This document shows positions 41,539-52,681 of a stretch of DNA of 64,000 nt, in pieces (position 1 is the first letter of the stretch; each line of letters starts with the position of its first letter). The position numbers and the translations under genes were made by a program. Origin of the DNA: Sporothrix humicola (taxonomy: Eukaryota; Ascomycota; Sordariomycetes; Ophiostomatales; Ophiostomataceae); contig WNYE01000053.1 of the NCBI GenBank assembly GCA_021396245.1, positions 186,001 through 250,000 on the forward strand, given 5' to 3'. Under the pieces are notes generated by a model. The model had not been told where the DNA came from and searched no databases. It worked only from the letters and a program-made list of their open reading frames with translations.

Positions 41539-43738
41539 GCCTTCTCATCAGCCTCCTTCTTCCTTCTTCCTCTCTCGTGGCCTTCATCTCGGAGTCGTCG
41601 GACAATCCCAGAGACCATTGACAGAGCCATTTGGCACCATTTGAGCCAAGCAAGCCAGTGGCAATTGGATTGCCGGAGGCTGTTTTTGTCTGTTGGCAAA
41701 GCCTCGTAATCTCAGGGCATGGCCTGGCCAGATCTGGCCCAGCAACAATAAACTCGCTGTGGCCGGTTCTCGATCACTATCGAATGCAAGTAAAATAGAT
41801 ATCTCACGCCGTATTACACGCAAAAATAAAATAAAAAGCGGCGAAACACTTGCCTTGGGCGGCTGAGGTTTCCCGGGAATCGATTATCCTACGCTCCCCG
41901 CAGTCTCAAACTTGAAGACACTGGCTCGAACTGGGTTCTCACTGGTCTCTCCACCTTTTCTCCTCCTTGCTCCCTCGTTTTCTCCCTCTTTTTTGTGCCG
42001 CCCCCATTCCTTCCAAATGCAACCTTGCAGCCCGCCCCAGACTCTCACACTTTCACTAACATTCTCACTTACAGCCACTAACACCGCTAATTCCACTACT
42101 CCCACTACTTCCTCCCCAGACGGGGCAAATGTAAATGACTAGTTAGCGTGGAGGAAACCCCTGTCAACTCTGCCCAACCACAGCTCTTCAAACTCCAATT
42201 AAGCGGAGTCGCTGCATGCAACGGCACTCTTTGGCCGTCCTTTTTGTCGTTCTGGTGCATTTTGGTGCACTTTAGGACCACTCGACTTTGTCAGTTTTCA
42301 ATGAATCTCGTTGGCTCCTCCACACTCTTGTGACGGAGCATGAGCTCATGTCCTGACTCGCTAGATCCAGCGAAATTTGGGACGCGTGCGCCTTTCTTTT
42401 TTTTTTCTTGACTTTCTGCGGCCGTCCCGTACGGCGTCCTCGCCGATGACTTTCTTTTTCACGCCAATGTTCTATCATTTGGCTCGTCTGGCCCTCTCAA
42501 AATTGCCTCCTTCCCCTTTGTCATGGTTCGAGAACCCCTAACACTTATGTATTCCGCGCAGACCGTCGAGACGGACTTGTCTCCTCAAAAATCACGACTG
42601 ACTCCTGTGGCCCTGGTCTGTCCCCTCTTCTTTCCCCATAGCTTCCCCTCTCTCCAGCACTAGCCTCCCACCGGCTAGTCGCTCGCTGTACCGAGCCTCT
42701 TCGGCTGGAGTCGTGGGGCCCCTCCATTTTTGCCATTTTGGTGAATCTGTCTTTGTCAGTGTTTCGTTTGTCAGTCTTCTTTCTTTGGTCAGTCTTGACG
42801 GTTATGTTCTGTGCCTTTTGTACCTATGAGCACATATTTTGGTGCTATGCAGCGGCACTGATCATCAGCCTTTTGAGTTTGTCCATTTTGTTCCCCGTGT
42901 CGCCGGACTCGCTTGCGGCCATCTCTTGGCTCTTGACTCGTCTTTTGCTGCACACTGAGTAAACGTTTCTTTCTTTCTTTTTTCTCTTCACTACCACCAG
43001 TACTCACCCGATATCCCGGACTCCGTCCCCCGAAATGCCCCATAACGTCTTCTAGCTACTGTCACACTAGGCTCTTCTGTATGCAACTCATTGCCCCCGT
43101 TGCCATGCTGCCATGTTGCCATGCTGTCCGTTCCTTTGAAATAAAGAAATGTAAAGATAGCTTGAGCTACCCCGGCCAGCCCTCCCAGCGATCAAGGACC
43201 TCTCGATCCCCCAACCCCTTTGATCTCAAAATGTGCACTTTTGTATGCTTTCTTTTGACTTAGTCTTGCTCATTCTTAACTCTTGAAGAGCGGTGAATCA
43301 CTGTTAAGACAAACAGAAAAAAGTGATGAACAGAAAAAGAAATTCTGGACAACACTAGCTGCCCAGTCCGCCGTCAATCTGCTGTTTGGCCACCTTGTCA
43401 TCCACACTTTTGCCCATCCATCCATCCATCTCGACTGAGCTCATACGCCAGACTAAGCAAACCCAGAAACAGCGGTCGACCCCGAAATCCTTTGTGATCA
43501 GCATGGCCAAGCCCAAGCGTCAGTACGATGCCGTCTGTTCCATTCCACGAGGGCAACAAGAAACAAGCTTGGGTGTCTTTGAATCACCGGTGAACAGCGC
43601 CGCCGCCGGTCTCCGTGTGCTGAGCATGAACTCGTGCATAACTCTCTGCATGATAAGTGTAAAGTCTCCATTATGTCTCCATGTCTCCATCCACCACAAA
43701 TCTCCATGATCCCATGCGCCTTCTCCGTGCGCCGTTTA

Positions 43739-43791
43739 TCTCCATTGTCTCCATTGTCTCCATCGACTCCATCGACTCCATCGTCTCCATG
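43739..43791. repeat. Tandem repeat, unit TCTCCATYG/ACTCCATCG
   Basis: About six copies of a 9-base unit, with looser TCTCCAT words extending upstream to 43667. Confidence 0.8.
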
Positions 43792-45042
43792 CCGGCCCCG
43801 TTCTACACGAGTCAATGAGTTTGTCATCCACTCATCTTGCGTGTTTTTGGTCGTTTCTTTCAGTATTTTTGCCATTTTGGGGGGCTTGTATGATCTCGCC
43901 TGGCTCCTCTAGTTCCTAGCCAGCCCTCCAGCCCTCCAGCCCTCTTTGTCCTTTTGCTCTTCGCCTCTGCCTTGTCGCCACCCCCGTAACAATTTAGAGT
44001 GCATGTCATTCCTGGGGTCCCCATTTTCTATTTTTCTCTCGTTATTTCGTGCTCTCTATTCATGAGATCAGGACCCTTCATGATTCATGAACTGGGCACA
44101 TGTATCGTTCGATTGCTGGTCGTTTTTGGTGTTTTTGGTGTCGGTTCTTGCTGCGAAGCGTTGAATCTCTCATGATTTTCTGGGCTTTTCTGGCTTTTCT
44201 GGACTTTTTCGGGCTTTCTGGGATTCTAGCGCTCCTTTGCTCTTCTCGAACGTGCCCAAACAAGACATAGTCCAGGTACATCGATCATGGGCAGCATCAT
44301 CAGCCAAGATGGGCAATATCATGAGCCATCATGGGTTTGTCAGATGGGATTTAGCTCAGCTTTGGTGCCAGCTTCAGCTTGCAAGACAACGTAGGACAGA
44401 CATGCTCCATCCAGCGTATTCGTACAGAGTGCACTCACACCTGCAGACAGCCCTAGCGATCACCGTGTCGTTTCTCCGAAGATGCGCTCCGACGACCCCC
44501 TGGCGCGCAGCCCAAAATTCCCAAAATCCCAAAATCCCAAGCCCGCGGGGACCTGGCACCTAGGATCCCCCCTTTCCTCCAACTTTCTCAAAGTGGAAAC
44601 CAGGTCCTCGGAGTATTAGCTTGGGCCACCACCGCCAAATGACAGCAGAAACGGCCATAGAATAGGCACAGAAAAAAGTAGTGTCTTTTTTTTCTTTTTC
44701 TTTTTGTTCGCTGTTTCTTAGGGGACAAGTACATTTCCCCAACCACCAGCGCAATGTAGAACATGGGGTCGGGTCTCGTAACCCGAGCTTTCCCCAAACA
44801 GGTCTAACAAAGGTCTGGCAGGATGTCGCAAAAGGCAGTCGAGCAGTTGTTCCCTTGTTGTGTCCTCGAGTACAAAGTGCTTTGCTTGCCCGCCCTTTTT
44901 TTTCGTCGAGATTTATTTGTTTTCTTCAGATACCCTTCATCTTGTCTTTCATCTTTTTTTTATCTCCATCTCGTCTTTTTGGTCTTCTCATCTCCTCATC
45001 TCATCTTTCCCTCCTCCCTCTTTCTTCACACACAACCCTCTC

Positions 45043-45060
45043 ACACACACACACACACAC
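45043..45060 (+). repeat. (CA)n tract abutting the BVMO start codon
   Basis: A run of CA dinucleotides ends immediately before AATGGCC. It lies in the presumed 5' UTR, where length variation could affect translation. Confidence 0.7.
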
Positions 45061-45061
45061 A

Positions 45062-47004
45062 ATGGCCAGCAGACTGACACCCGCCGGCACTTCGCCGATG
45101 GCTCGCGATGCCGCCCGCCGCCTTGAGTCTCCCATCCACTCGGAGCGCCACATCCGCGTTATCTGCGTCGGTGCCGGTGCCTCGGGTCTGCTCTTTGCCT
45201 ACAAGATGCAGAAGCACTTCAACAACTTCAGCCTAACTGTCTACGAGAAGAACCCTGCCGTTGCCGGCACATGGTTCGAGAACAGATACCCTGGGTGAGT
45301 TGCAGCGCATGAGGCAGATCAGCCACCACTGCTATTTTTTTCTTTTCTTTTTTGAAAATCACTAACAAACCTCCAGCTGCGCTTGCGATGTTCCCTCGCA
45401 CAACTACACCTGGTCGTTCGAGCCCAAGCTCGACTGGCCCGCCGTCTACCCTCCCTCCAAGGACATCTTTGACTACTTCGAGGGCTTTGCCACCAAGTAC
45501 GACCTGCGCAAGTACGTCAAGCTCGAGCACCAGGTCATTGGCGCATACTGGGACGCCCAGAAGGGTGGCTACGACGTCAAGATCAAGGACAACGCCAACG
45601 GCGTCGTTGTCAGCGACCACTGCGACATCCTCATCAACGGCTCCGGTATCCTGAACAACTGGCGCTGGCCCGCCATTCCCGGCCTCGACAAGTACAAGGG
45701 CACCCTGCTGCACACTGCCAACTGGGACCCCAACACCGTCCTTGACGGCAAGCACGTCGGCCTGATCGGCAACGGGTAGGTCTCTTTTCGTTTTCTTCCC
45801 TCCAAAAGCTTGTTTTTGAACACTCCTAACAGTTTGCAGCTCTTCCGGCATCCAGGTCCTGCCTGCTATCCGCGAAAAGTGCAGCAAAGTCACCACCTTC
45901 ATCCGCGAGCCCACTTGGGTCTCGCCCGTCCAGGGTCTGGAGCAGCACATCTACTCCGCTGAGGAGCGCGCCGAGTTCGCCAACAAGCCCGGTGCTCTGC
46001 TCAAGTACCGCAAGGAGATCGAGACCGGCCTCAACGGCCAGTACGGCATCTTCCTGAAGCAGTCCAAGATCAACGAGGACACCCGCGCCTACATGATCCA
46101 GCAGATGAAGGAGAAGCTCAACAACGACTTCCTGGCCGAGAAGCTGATCCCCGACTGGTCCGTCGGCTGCCGTCGTCTGACTCCTGGCGTCAACTACCTC
46201 GAGTCGCTGACCAAGCCCAACGTCGAGGTCGTCTACGGCGAGATCAACGCCGTCACCGAGAAGGGCTGCCTGTGCGACAACGGCAAGGAGTACCCTGTCG
46301 ACGTCCTGATCTGCGCCACCGGCTTCGACACCTCGTTCCGTCCTCGCTTCCCGGTCATCACCCCCACCGGTGAGAACCTGCAGGACAAGTGGGCTGTCGA
46401 CCCCGCCTCGTACCTGGGTGTTGCCGCTGCCGGCGTCCCCAACTACCTGGTCTTCCTCGGCCCCAACTGCCCCATTGGCAACGGCCCCGTGCTGTCGGCC
46501 ATCGAGGCCCAGGCCGACTGGATGTGCCAGATCATCGACCGCTTCCAGACCACCAACATTGCCACGTTCGCTCCCTCGGAGCAGGCCGTCCGCGACTTTG
46601 TCGAGTTCAAGGAGTTCTACATGCGCCGCACCGTCTGGGCCGACCCCTGCCGCTCGTGGTACAAGCAGCGCCCCGACGGCCCCATCACCGCCCTGTGGCC
46701 CGGCAGCACCCTGCACTACATCGAGGCCGTCAAGGAGCTCCGCTTCGACGACTTCGATATCACCTACACCGGCAACCGCTTCGCCTGGCTCGGCAACGGG
46801 TACTCGCAGACCGAGCTCGACGACACGGCCGACTGGGCCTACTACATCCGTGAGGAGGATGACGGCGCCCCGCTGTCGACCGCTGGCAAGCGCAAGCTGC
46901 TGACCAAGAGCGGCTCCATCCAGGGCCGCAACGCGGTCTCGTGGAGCAGCGACGCTGCCAACGAGCAGGCAGACGGCAGCCGCCCGCGCGCTCTGCGTCT
47001 GTAA
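45062..47004 (+). CDS. Baeyer-Villiger monooxygenase (flavin-dependent)
   Basis: Proposed CDS is join(45062..45294,45377..45775,45840..47004), 598 aa. Introns start GTGAGT and GTAGGT and end CCAG and GCAG; both junctions fall in Gly codons and restore RYPGCACDVPSHNY and GLIGNGSSGIQV. FAD-binding GAGASG is at 37-42. The type I BVMO fingerprint is present as YKGTLLHTANWD near 184-195 (G186, H190, W194). The NADPH Rossmann motif GNGSSG is at 209-214, and the ATGFDT motif follows later. Such enzymes insert oxygen beside a ketone to give an ester or lactone. The family includes fungal secondary-metabolism enzymes such as StcW. The substrate is unknown. The leader has a perfect CA repeat up to the ATG. 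Possible metabolic partners are the SDR, ADH and ALDH to the left. Confidence 0.93.
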
Positions 47005-47264
47005 GCGAAGACAAGAGTAGAAGGAGGGGAGGGTGTTGTTGAACGAAAAAACCGATCTGCTATGCAATCTTTTTTAGCGAGTGTATTCCATAACTGTACA
47101 TAAATTTGCATTCCACCGTTACTTACTAGTCTTTTCGGCTTTGTTATTTTCTCGCTTTTGTTTTTCATCTCATTTCTTGCTCTGCTTTATCTTCGTCTGC
47201 CTTCTTCTGTTTTCTATTTTGTCCCTTTGCAACAAATTAGATCAGCATCTGTACATATTAGACA

Positions 47265-47270
47265 AATAAA
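47265..47270 (+). terminator. Possible poly(A) signal of the BVMO gene
   Basis: AATAAA about 260 bases after the stop in a T-rich stretch. Confidence 0.35.
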
Positions 47271-48786
47271 GCACCACATCAACAATGTTTCCCTGCCGCC
47301 TTACTTGCCTTGGATGTGATTGGAGATGGTCGAGTCAATCAAGACCCGTCTTCGATGGAGTCGAGTAACGACGTGGTGCAATCCGAGTGGTGTTTTGGCA
47401 GTCTTTGGGTGGTCGTTTAGTGGTCCTGCAGGCGGGCCGCAATGCGCAGCAAACACCGCCAATCCCCCAGCAAAGCCACCAAAAGCTGTCAAAGCGATCG
47501 TGCCTGACGTAGGGCGAGTTTGGTCCTCGCCACTAAAGTGCAAATGCTGGCCGTCGTAAAGAGCACAAGATGGCAGAAAATGGTATATTGGTGCCAAAAT
47601 GACTTTCTGCGGAAGAACGGGAAGAAAGCGACTGGCAGAGCAGTCGACCACAAGCAAAAGGGTGTGTCTGCCCAATTTTGGTCGGGACAAAAGAGGAAGG
47701 GACACACGTGCAAACAGGTCATTCTTTCTCGGTTTGGAAGCCACGACCACGATGTCGCTCGTTCTTTCCTTCCCAGTACGTTCAATAGAAAGAGCACAAA
47801 TATTGTATTGCTCGTTACTCAGCATTTTAGAAAAGATCAGAAGAGATAATGTGTGCTTCTTTGCAAAGAGGAGACCACAAACGGAACGCATCGAAGAGTG
47901 CCCAAGCAAAACAATGCCAAACACTGACCGCCAACCACTTTACTGTGGATCTCCATCTCGACCCATCCAATTGACCGCGTCCCAGAGATTGGGCAACGGA
48001 AGGCGCAGAGGAAGACAGGCACAAGAGAGGAAGGAGAGATGGAGAACGGTCTGTTCTCGTGAGGCAGCTGCGTCCCTTGGACTTGCCCCATCTTGGCCAC
48101 GTCGACAAAGTGTCAACAAATGACCAAACTGCCAAAATGACAAATGAGTTCAGCCAGCTAACAAAAACAACAACAGCAACAACAACATCGACACAGCCCA
48201 AATAACAACGACCACTCCCCAGTCTAGCCTGCTGACTGATCATAGACACCAGACCAATCCTCGATTTATCCTTTATTTCAGAGTCCCACATCCAACCTCC
48301 CTCGCACTTCTCGACTAAGCGATACGCTTGGGCGGTCAAGACAGATCCCCCAAAACAGAAACAGACCCGTCTCTTTCCATCGGACTGGATCGAGGCTAAT
48401 CTGACCGTTGGGCATAACCGTTGCTCTCCCAAGAAAGCCCCCAGGCAGCAGGTCGCCCGTGTTTCGGCGTTGTCGTGTCTACAGTGATGGGCCAAAAGCA
48501 GACGGCAGAAAAACAGGGCGAACAATGCTGGGTAGCCATGAAGACTCGCCTCGTCTGTCTTGTCGACAGATGGCAGTGCAATGACAAGACACTGGCAGAA
48601 TATGGTCGAGTGACCATTGCTGGGCTCTATCTGTCTCCACAGTCTATCAGCAAACAATGAAATCGTCGATGCAAAGACAGTGCTATGGACAGTGGGACAC
48701 GGAAACGAGAAGCCTCACTTTTGTGCGCTACCCAGCATCTAGCAACATGACTCTCAACACGTTGGGCATCGTTCGAATCTTGACAG

Positions 48787-48795
48787 TATAAAAGG
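48787..48795 (+). promoter_or_regulatory. TATA box of the coiled-coil gene
   Basis: TATAAAAGG, 187 bases before the ATG at 48974, followed by a CA/CT-rich leader. Confidence 0.5.
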
Positions 48796-48973
48796 TAATG
48801 TGTCCCCATTTATGAAACTGACGTTCTACAAAAACAGACATAGACACATTATCACCATCGACACTTGAGCATCCGCATCAAGATTTCTTTTCAACCACGA
48901 TCCGCTCCTCCTTATCCCCCATCAAACCCCTTGTATACTATTTCCTTTACACACTTCCTTCCACACACACAAC

Positions 48974-51068
48974 ATGGCTGTTGATGTTGGCTCCAATACG
49001 GACCCGACAGAGGTCGTCGATGGCCTCGTCGGCGCCATCAAAACCATTGCTGCCGACCCCAACTACAACCTTCTTGCCAACATTTTCAGCGAAGTCCTGC
49101 ACCTGCGAGCCAAGAATGCCGAGCTTATCAGCACCAACCGCAACGTCTTTGAACAATACTGGGACTTCCGGCGAGAGCTCGAAGATGCTCAGGCGCGACT
49201 GGAAGCGGCCAAGGCGGCCGTCGAGACTGAGCTTACCGGCAAAGTCCAAGAGCTGTCGGACATGACCGAGGCACGAGACAAGCTCGACGCCACCCTCCAG
49301 ACAACAACGGCTGAACTCACCGAAACTACGAGTGCCAAAGAGAAGCTCGAGGCCGATCTGGCAGCGGCCAACACAGAGCTCGACTCACTCAAGGCACTCA
49401 AGGCATCCCTGGAAGACGAGCTGACCCAGGTGACGGCCAAGCTCGAAGAGCAAAAACACTTGTCGGACGTGGCCGCGCAAGAAAACGCAGCCCTGCAAGT
49501 ATCCCTGGCACAACGCGAGACGGAGCTTGAAAAGACCAAGGCCGACCTCGAAACGACAAACAACAACCTACAAGAACTCACCAAGGAACGCGACAACCTC
49601 AAGGAGAGCCTGTGCCACACCGAGACCGAACTCGTGGGCAAAAACGCACGGCTCACCGAGCTTGACAGCTACCGCGTCGTCCTCCGCGACCAGCCCGAAG
49701 ATGTCTAGTAAGTTTCCTTGCCCTTTGCTATCTTTATTCCGTCATTTTGTTTCCCGCTAACCATCCAGCGTCAAAATTCTCGACACAATCTGGACCCGTC
49801 TGTTCAACCTCGTCGAAGAACACTTCCGCCAGGACCTCGAAGACAAGGTACTCAGCGATCCGTCGTGCTGGAAGAACCTCCGCAGCGCCGAAGCCCTCAA
49901 GGGCCCGACCCAGATTCCCCTTCCTCAGTCCAACTCGCCTGTCGCCAAGACCATGCGTATTGCGTCTGTCCTATCCATCCTGTCTCGCACACTCCACAAG
50001 CATATCTTCCGGCCCTTCTACCTCATGGACGAGGATGCCGAGTTGACCAAACTGCTGCACGGCGTCGAATTTGAGAACCCAGCCCGCGAAGAGCATATTC
50101 GGTCCACCCTGCTCGCCACCCTCCCCGATATCCAGCGTCACGGCGCCAAGACACGGGTGCAACACGTTGTCCGCGAGGTTTCTTGGGTCGTCCAGCACCT
50201 TCTGGGTGCGCTCCCTTACGACGCTTTTTGTAGCGGTCTCGGCAGCGCCTGTGCCCTCGCCTGCACCGAATGGCAAAAGATTCAGATGGCGCGCATGAAG
50301 ATTGAGCCGTACTTTGGCCCACCCTACGACGAGTTTGACTGGCAGGCACTGCCGCTGCCCGAGTTTGAGGGCCGCAAGGGCTCGCCGCAGACCCGCAGCG
50401 GCACCACCAGCCCTGCCCGGGTCGAGGATACACCCATCATCACTGTTGAGAGCGACGACACGCCGGCAGTCGAGCTCGACGGCACGGCTGTTACTGCTGA
50501 TGCTACCACGACCGAGAGTGATGCTCCTGCTGGTGATGCACCGACCACCGAGGATACACCCGAGGGCGACACCACTGAGGCCAGTGCCACTGCCGATGCT
50601 GAGGCCACCGCTGACGCTGACGCCGACGCTGCCGTCTCCTCTGCCGACAACGAGACCGCCATTGCCGACGACGAGGACGAGGTCTATCACAACGGTGATG
50701 AGGCCACCTGCGACGATGATGACGACGACGACACCGAGATGGACCCGGCCGACATTCTGCTGGTCGTCTGGCCCAGCATGGCCGTCGTCGAGAACGGCGA
50801 CCAGCAGCCGATCACGCAGGGTCTAGTCGTCACCAAGGCCCAGGCCGCACTAGCGTTCCAGGAGGTGTACGCTGCACGCAATGCTGCCGCCGGTGCCAAT
50901 GCCGCCAACAACAAGCGCGCCCGGACCATGTCGATCCCGTCGACCGTCCCTAAGCCGAGCATGACCAACGCCGGTCGCGACGTGCTCTCTGCCGGCAACA
51001 GCCCGCGCCCCGGCAAGGCTTTTTTAGCCGTGAGCGGTGGCGAGGAAGCCGTGTCTGCCGCTGGCTGA
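48974..51068 (+). CDS. Coiled-coil protein of unknown function with acidic tail
   Basis: Proposed CDS is join(48974..49707,49769..51068), 677 aa; the 61-base intron runs GTAAGT..CCAG with a GCTAAC branch, and joins EDV-Y to VKILDTIWTRLF. Residues about 50-235 form a long coiled coil (repeated Leu/Ala/Glu/Lys heptads such as ELEKTKADLETTNNNLQEL). A globular-looking domain follows (about 245-410) with NLVEEHFRQDLEDKVLSD, RPFYLMDEDAELTKLL and VREVSWVVQHLLGALPYDAF. Then comes a Thr/Ala/Asp/Glu-rich low-complexity stretch with a run of seven Asp, a conserved-looking DILLVVWPSMAVVENG segment, and a basic C-terminus. No signal peptide or membrane segment. The layout suggests a cytosolic or nuclear scaffold; I cannot name the family. 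Confidence 0.8.
49708..49768 (+). other. Intron of the coiled-coil gene
   Basis: Sixty-one bases, GTAAGT at the start, GCTAAC near the 3' end and CCAG. Without splicing the frame stops at the exon end (TAG). Confidence 0.88.
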
Positions 51069-51700
51069 ACAGCGTGATTTCGGCACGGCCGCCACCGCAC
51101 AACGGGGGTCGCTACAGGCACCCATTTGACGAGAGGTTTCTGATCTAGAGTCTCTCAATCTTGGCACAATATGCCATTACATTCTTTACTATCTCACGAT
51201 ACTTTCCTTTGTCTTTTCCTTTCTATTCTCGTTCATCATCATTGCCGGTGTTGGTTTGTTTATTTGGTTGCTTTGGTATATGTCGCCGGGTCATCATGGA
51301 TATGGTTTGCATTGCTGGTGTTCACATTTTCACATTTGGTCATTTACAATACAGTCTGTACTCATATTGTTAGTTTTGGTAATCGGTATCACAATTTAGG
51401 ATCTAGGTAGAATTTTTGAATGCAAATTGTTGTATTTATTTTTATTGGAACGTTTAATTCTATTTCGCCCTTTTTCTTCTTCTTTTTTTCTCGAAAATAA
51501 AATAAACGCACGAATTAAAAAAACCATCGTAATGAATTAAAATTAAAAGCAATAAAATGAACGCCATGTCTAAAAAAGTCATCATCGATGTCAAGACATT
51601 TGTGTCTTCATCTTCGGTCTATCATGTGAAATTGTTCAACGCTTCCTCCACTGCCCTTGCCATTATGAAATCATATTCCGATGCCTATCCTCTCTTTCCC
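51069..51700. other. AT-rich space between convergent genes
   Basis: Holds the 3' UTRs of the coiled-coil gene (plus) and the inositol oxygenase gene (minus). Strongly AT-rich between about 51410 and 51560. No gene. Confidence 0.5.
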
Positions 51701-52681
51701 CTACCACAGGATCACCTTCTGGGGGAAGAACTCGTCGATCAGCTCCATGTAGTACGGCTTGAGCTCCTCGACGCTCGGCACGTCGTCGCTCTTGCTGTAG
51801 AGATCGTAAGGGTTGAACGCCTTGACGGCCTCGAGCATCGCGTGGTCCTTGGGGCACATGAGCTTGCGGTAGGCGCCCTCCTTGTGCCACGGATAAAAGG
51901 AGTGGTAGCGAATCATGGCCAGGCTCTCGGCGGGCAGCAGGCTCTGGTCCTTGACGACGTGGTACAGGTACTCGTCGTGGCCCCACGAAAGCATAATATT
52001 GTCGAGGCCGCAGCCTTCCGAGTAGATGCCAAACTCGGTGTTGTAGACGGGGTGGGTGGCGTCCGGGTTGGCGTCAAAGGACTCGGGGTAAATAATGCGT
52101 TCGCGGTCAAAGGTACAGCCGACGGGGAAGGTGTCGCCGACAACGTCCCACTGGCCCTCGGCGTCGTAAAAGTAGAGGAGCTTGCCGAGATCGTGGATGA
52201 GGCCGGTGACCTGCATCCAGCGCGGCTTGCCGTCTCGCCGGATGGCCTCGGCGCTCTGCAACAGGTGCTGGATCTGGCTGAGCTCGGTGTCCGGGTCGGA
52301 CTCGTCGATCAGCGTGTTGAGCTTCTCAATGGCCTCCCAAATCGTCATGGCCTCGCGCTGACGAGACGCCGAGTGGTAGCGGGCGCGTGCTTTCAGGTTG
52401 TAGGCGACGGTCTGCTTCTCGTGCTGTTCGCGGTAAAAGTTCTTGACGCGGTCGCAGGCGTCGTCGTACTGGCGGAACTGGGTCTTGTCCTTGTCCTGGT
52501 CGAACTTGGACTGCTCGTTGTAGGCGGGGTCGACTTCTGTAGACTTGGCCAAAGACTGGTCCTTCATCACGTTGACCTCATCGATGGCATCAGAAATGTC
52601 CTCGAGGGCACGGCCCGACTTTGTGGCGCTCACGACCGGGACGCTGACGTCCTTGTCGTCGTAGATGGCGGAGGGGGCCAT
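51701..52681 (-). CDS. myo-Inositol oxygenase (MIOX)
   Basis: A 326-aa single-exon ORF. MIOX is a di-iron HD-domain enzyme that cleaves myo-inositol with O2 to D-glucuronate in the cytosol. All six iron ligands known from the human enzyme (H98, H123, D124, H194, H220, D253) have counterparts at nearly constant offset: H139 (QHLLQSAEAIR), H163/D164 (GLIHDLGK), H235 (SWGHDEYLY), H260 (MIRYHSFYPWH) and D293 (NPYDLY). The active-site region DPYAL-like segment of animals and plants is matched near residue 290. The N-terminal 60 residues are extended and polar compared with the animal enzyme. The leader is pyrimidine-rich up to the ATG. The two sugar porters in the window may relate to carbon supply, but no inositol transporter is identified. 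Confidence 0.95.
   Translation of the reverse strand: MAPSAIYDDKDVSVPVVSATKSGRALEDISDAIDEVNVMKDQSLAKSTEVDPAYNEQSKFDQDKDKTQFRQYDDACDRVKNFYREQHEKQTVAYNLKARARYHSASRQREAMTIWEAIEKLNTLIDESDPDTELSQIQHLLQSAEAIRRDGKPRWMQVTGLIHDLGKLLYFYDAEGQWDVVGDTFPVGCTFDRERIIYPESFDANPDATHPVYNTEFGIYSEGCGLDNIMLSWGHDEYLYHVVKDQSLLPAESLAMIRYHSFYPWHKEGAYRKLMCPKDHAMLEAVKAFNPYDLYSKSDDVPSVEELKPYYMELIDEFFPQKVILW

Larger units (their letters stand above)
40706..45061. other. 4.4-kb intergenic region between ALDH and BVMO
   Basis: No convincing gene; short open frames are low complexity. It contains a 12-base polypyrimidine tandem repeat (41481-41538), a 9-base TCTCCATYG minisatellite (43739-43791), repeated CTTTTCTGG words near 44182-44222, repeated CCCAAAAT units near 44511-44540, and a (CA)n tract at 45043-45060 directly before the BVMO start. 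Confidence 0.5.
47005..48973. other. 2-kb intergenic region
   Basis: Contains the BVMO 3' end, with AATAAA at 47265-47270, and the promoter of the coiled-coil gene, with TATAAAAGG at 48787-48795. Open frames on both strands lack domain features. No gene seen. Confidence 0.5.

Noticed and set aside
41397..41699. Glu/Lys-rich 100-aa frames on the minus strand
   Set aside because: Direct products of the 12-base polypyrimidine minisatellite.
44345..44400. TTAGCTCAG A-box-like sequence
   Set aside because: No T-loop or matching acceptor stem downstream.
45826..47067. 413-aa open frame antisense to the BVMO
   Set aside because: It overlaps the third BVMO exon and crosses the second intron boundary; no domain features.
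48720..48790. tRNA-like stretch with GTTCGAATC
   Set aside because: A B-box-like word is present, but the flanking bases do not form a T-arm, and the acceptor and anticodon stems do not pair. The TATAAAAGG beside it fits the downstream coding gene.
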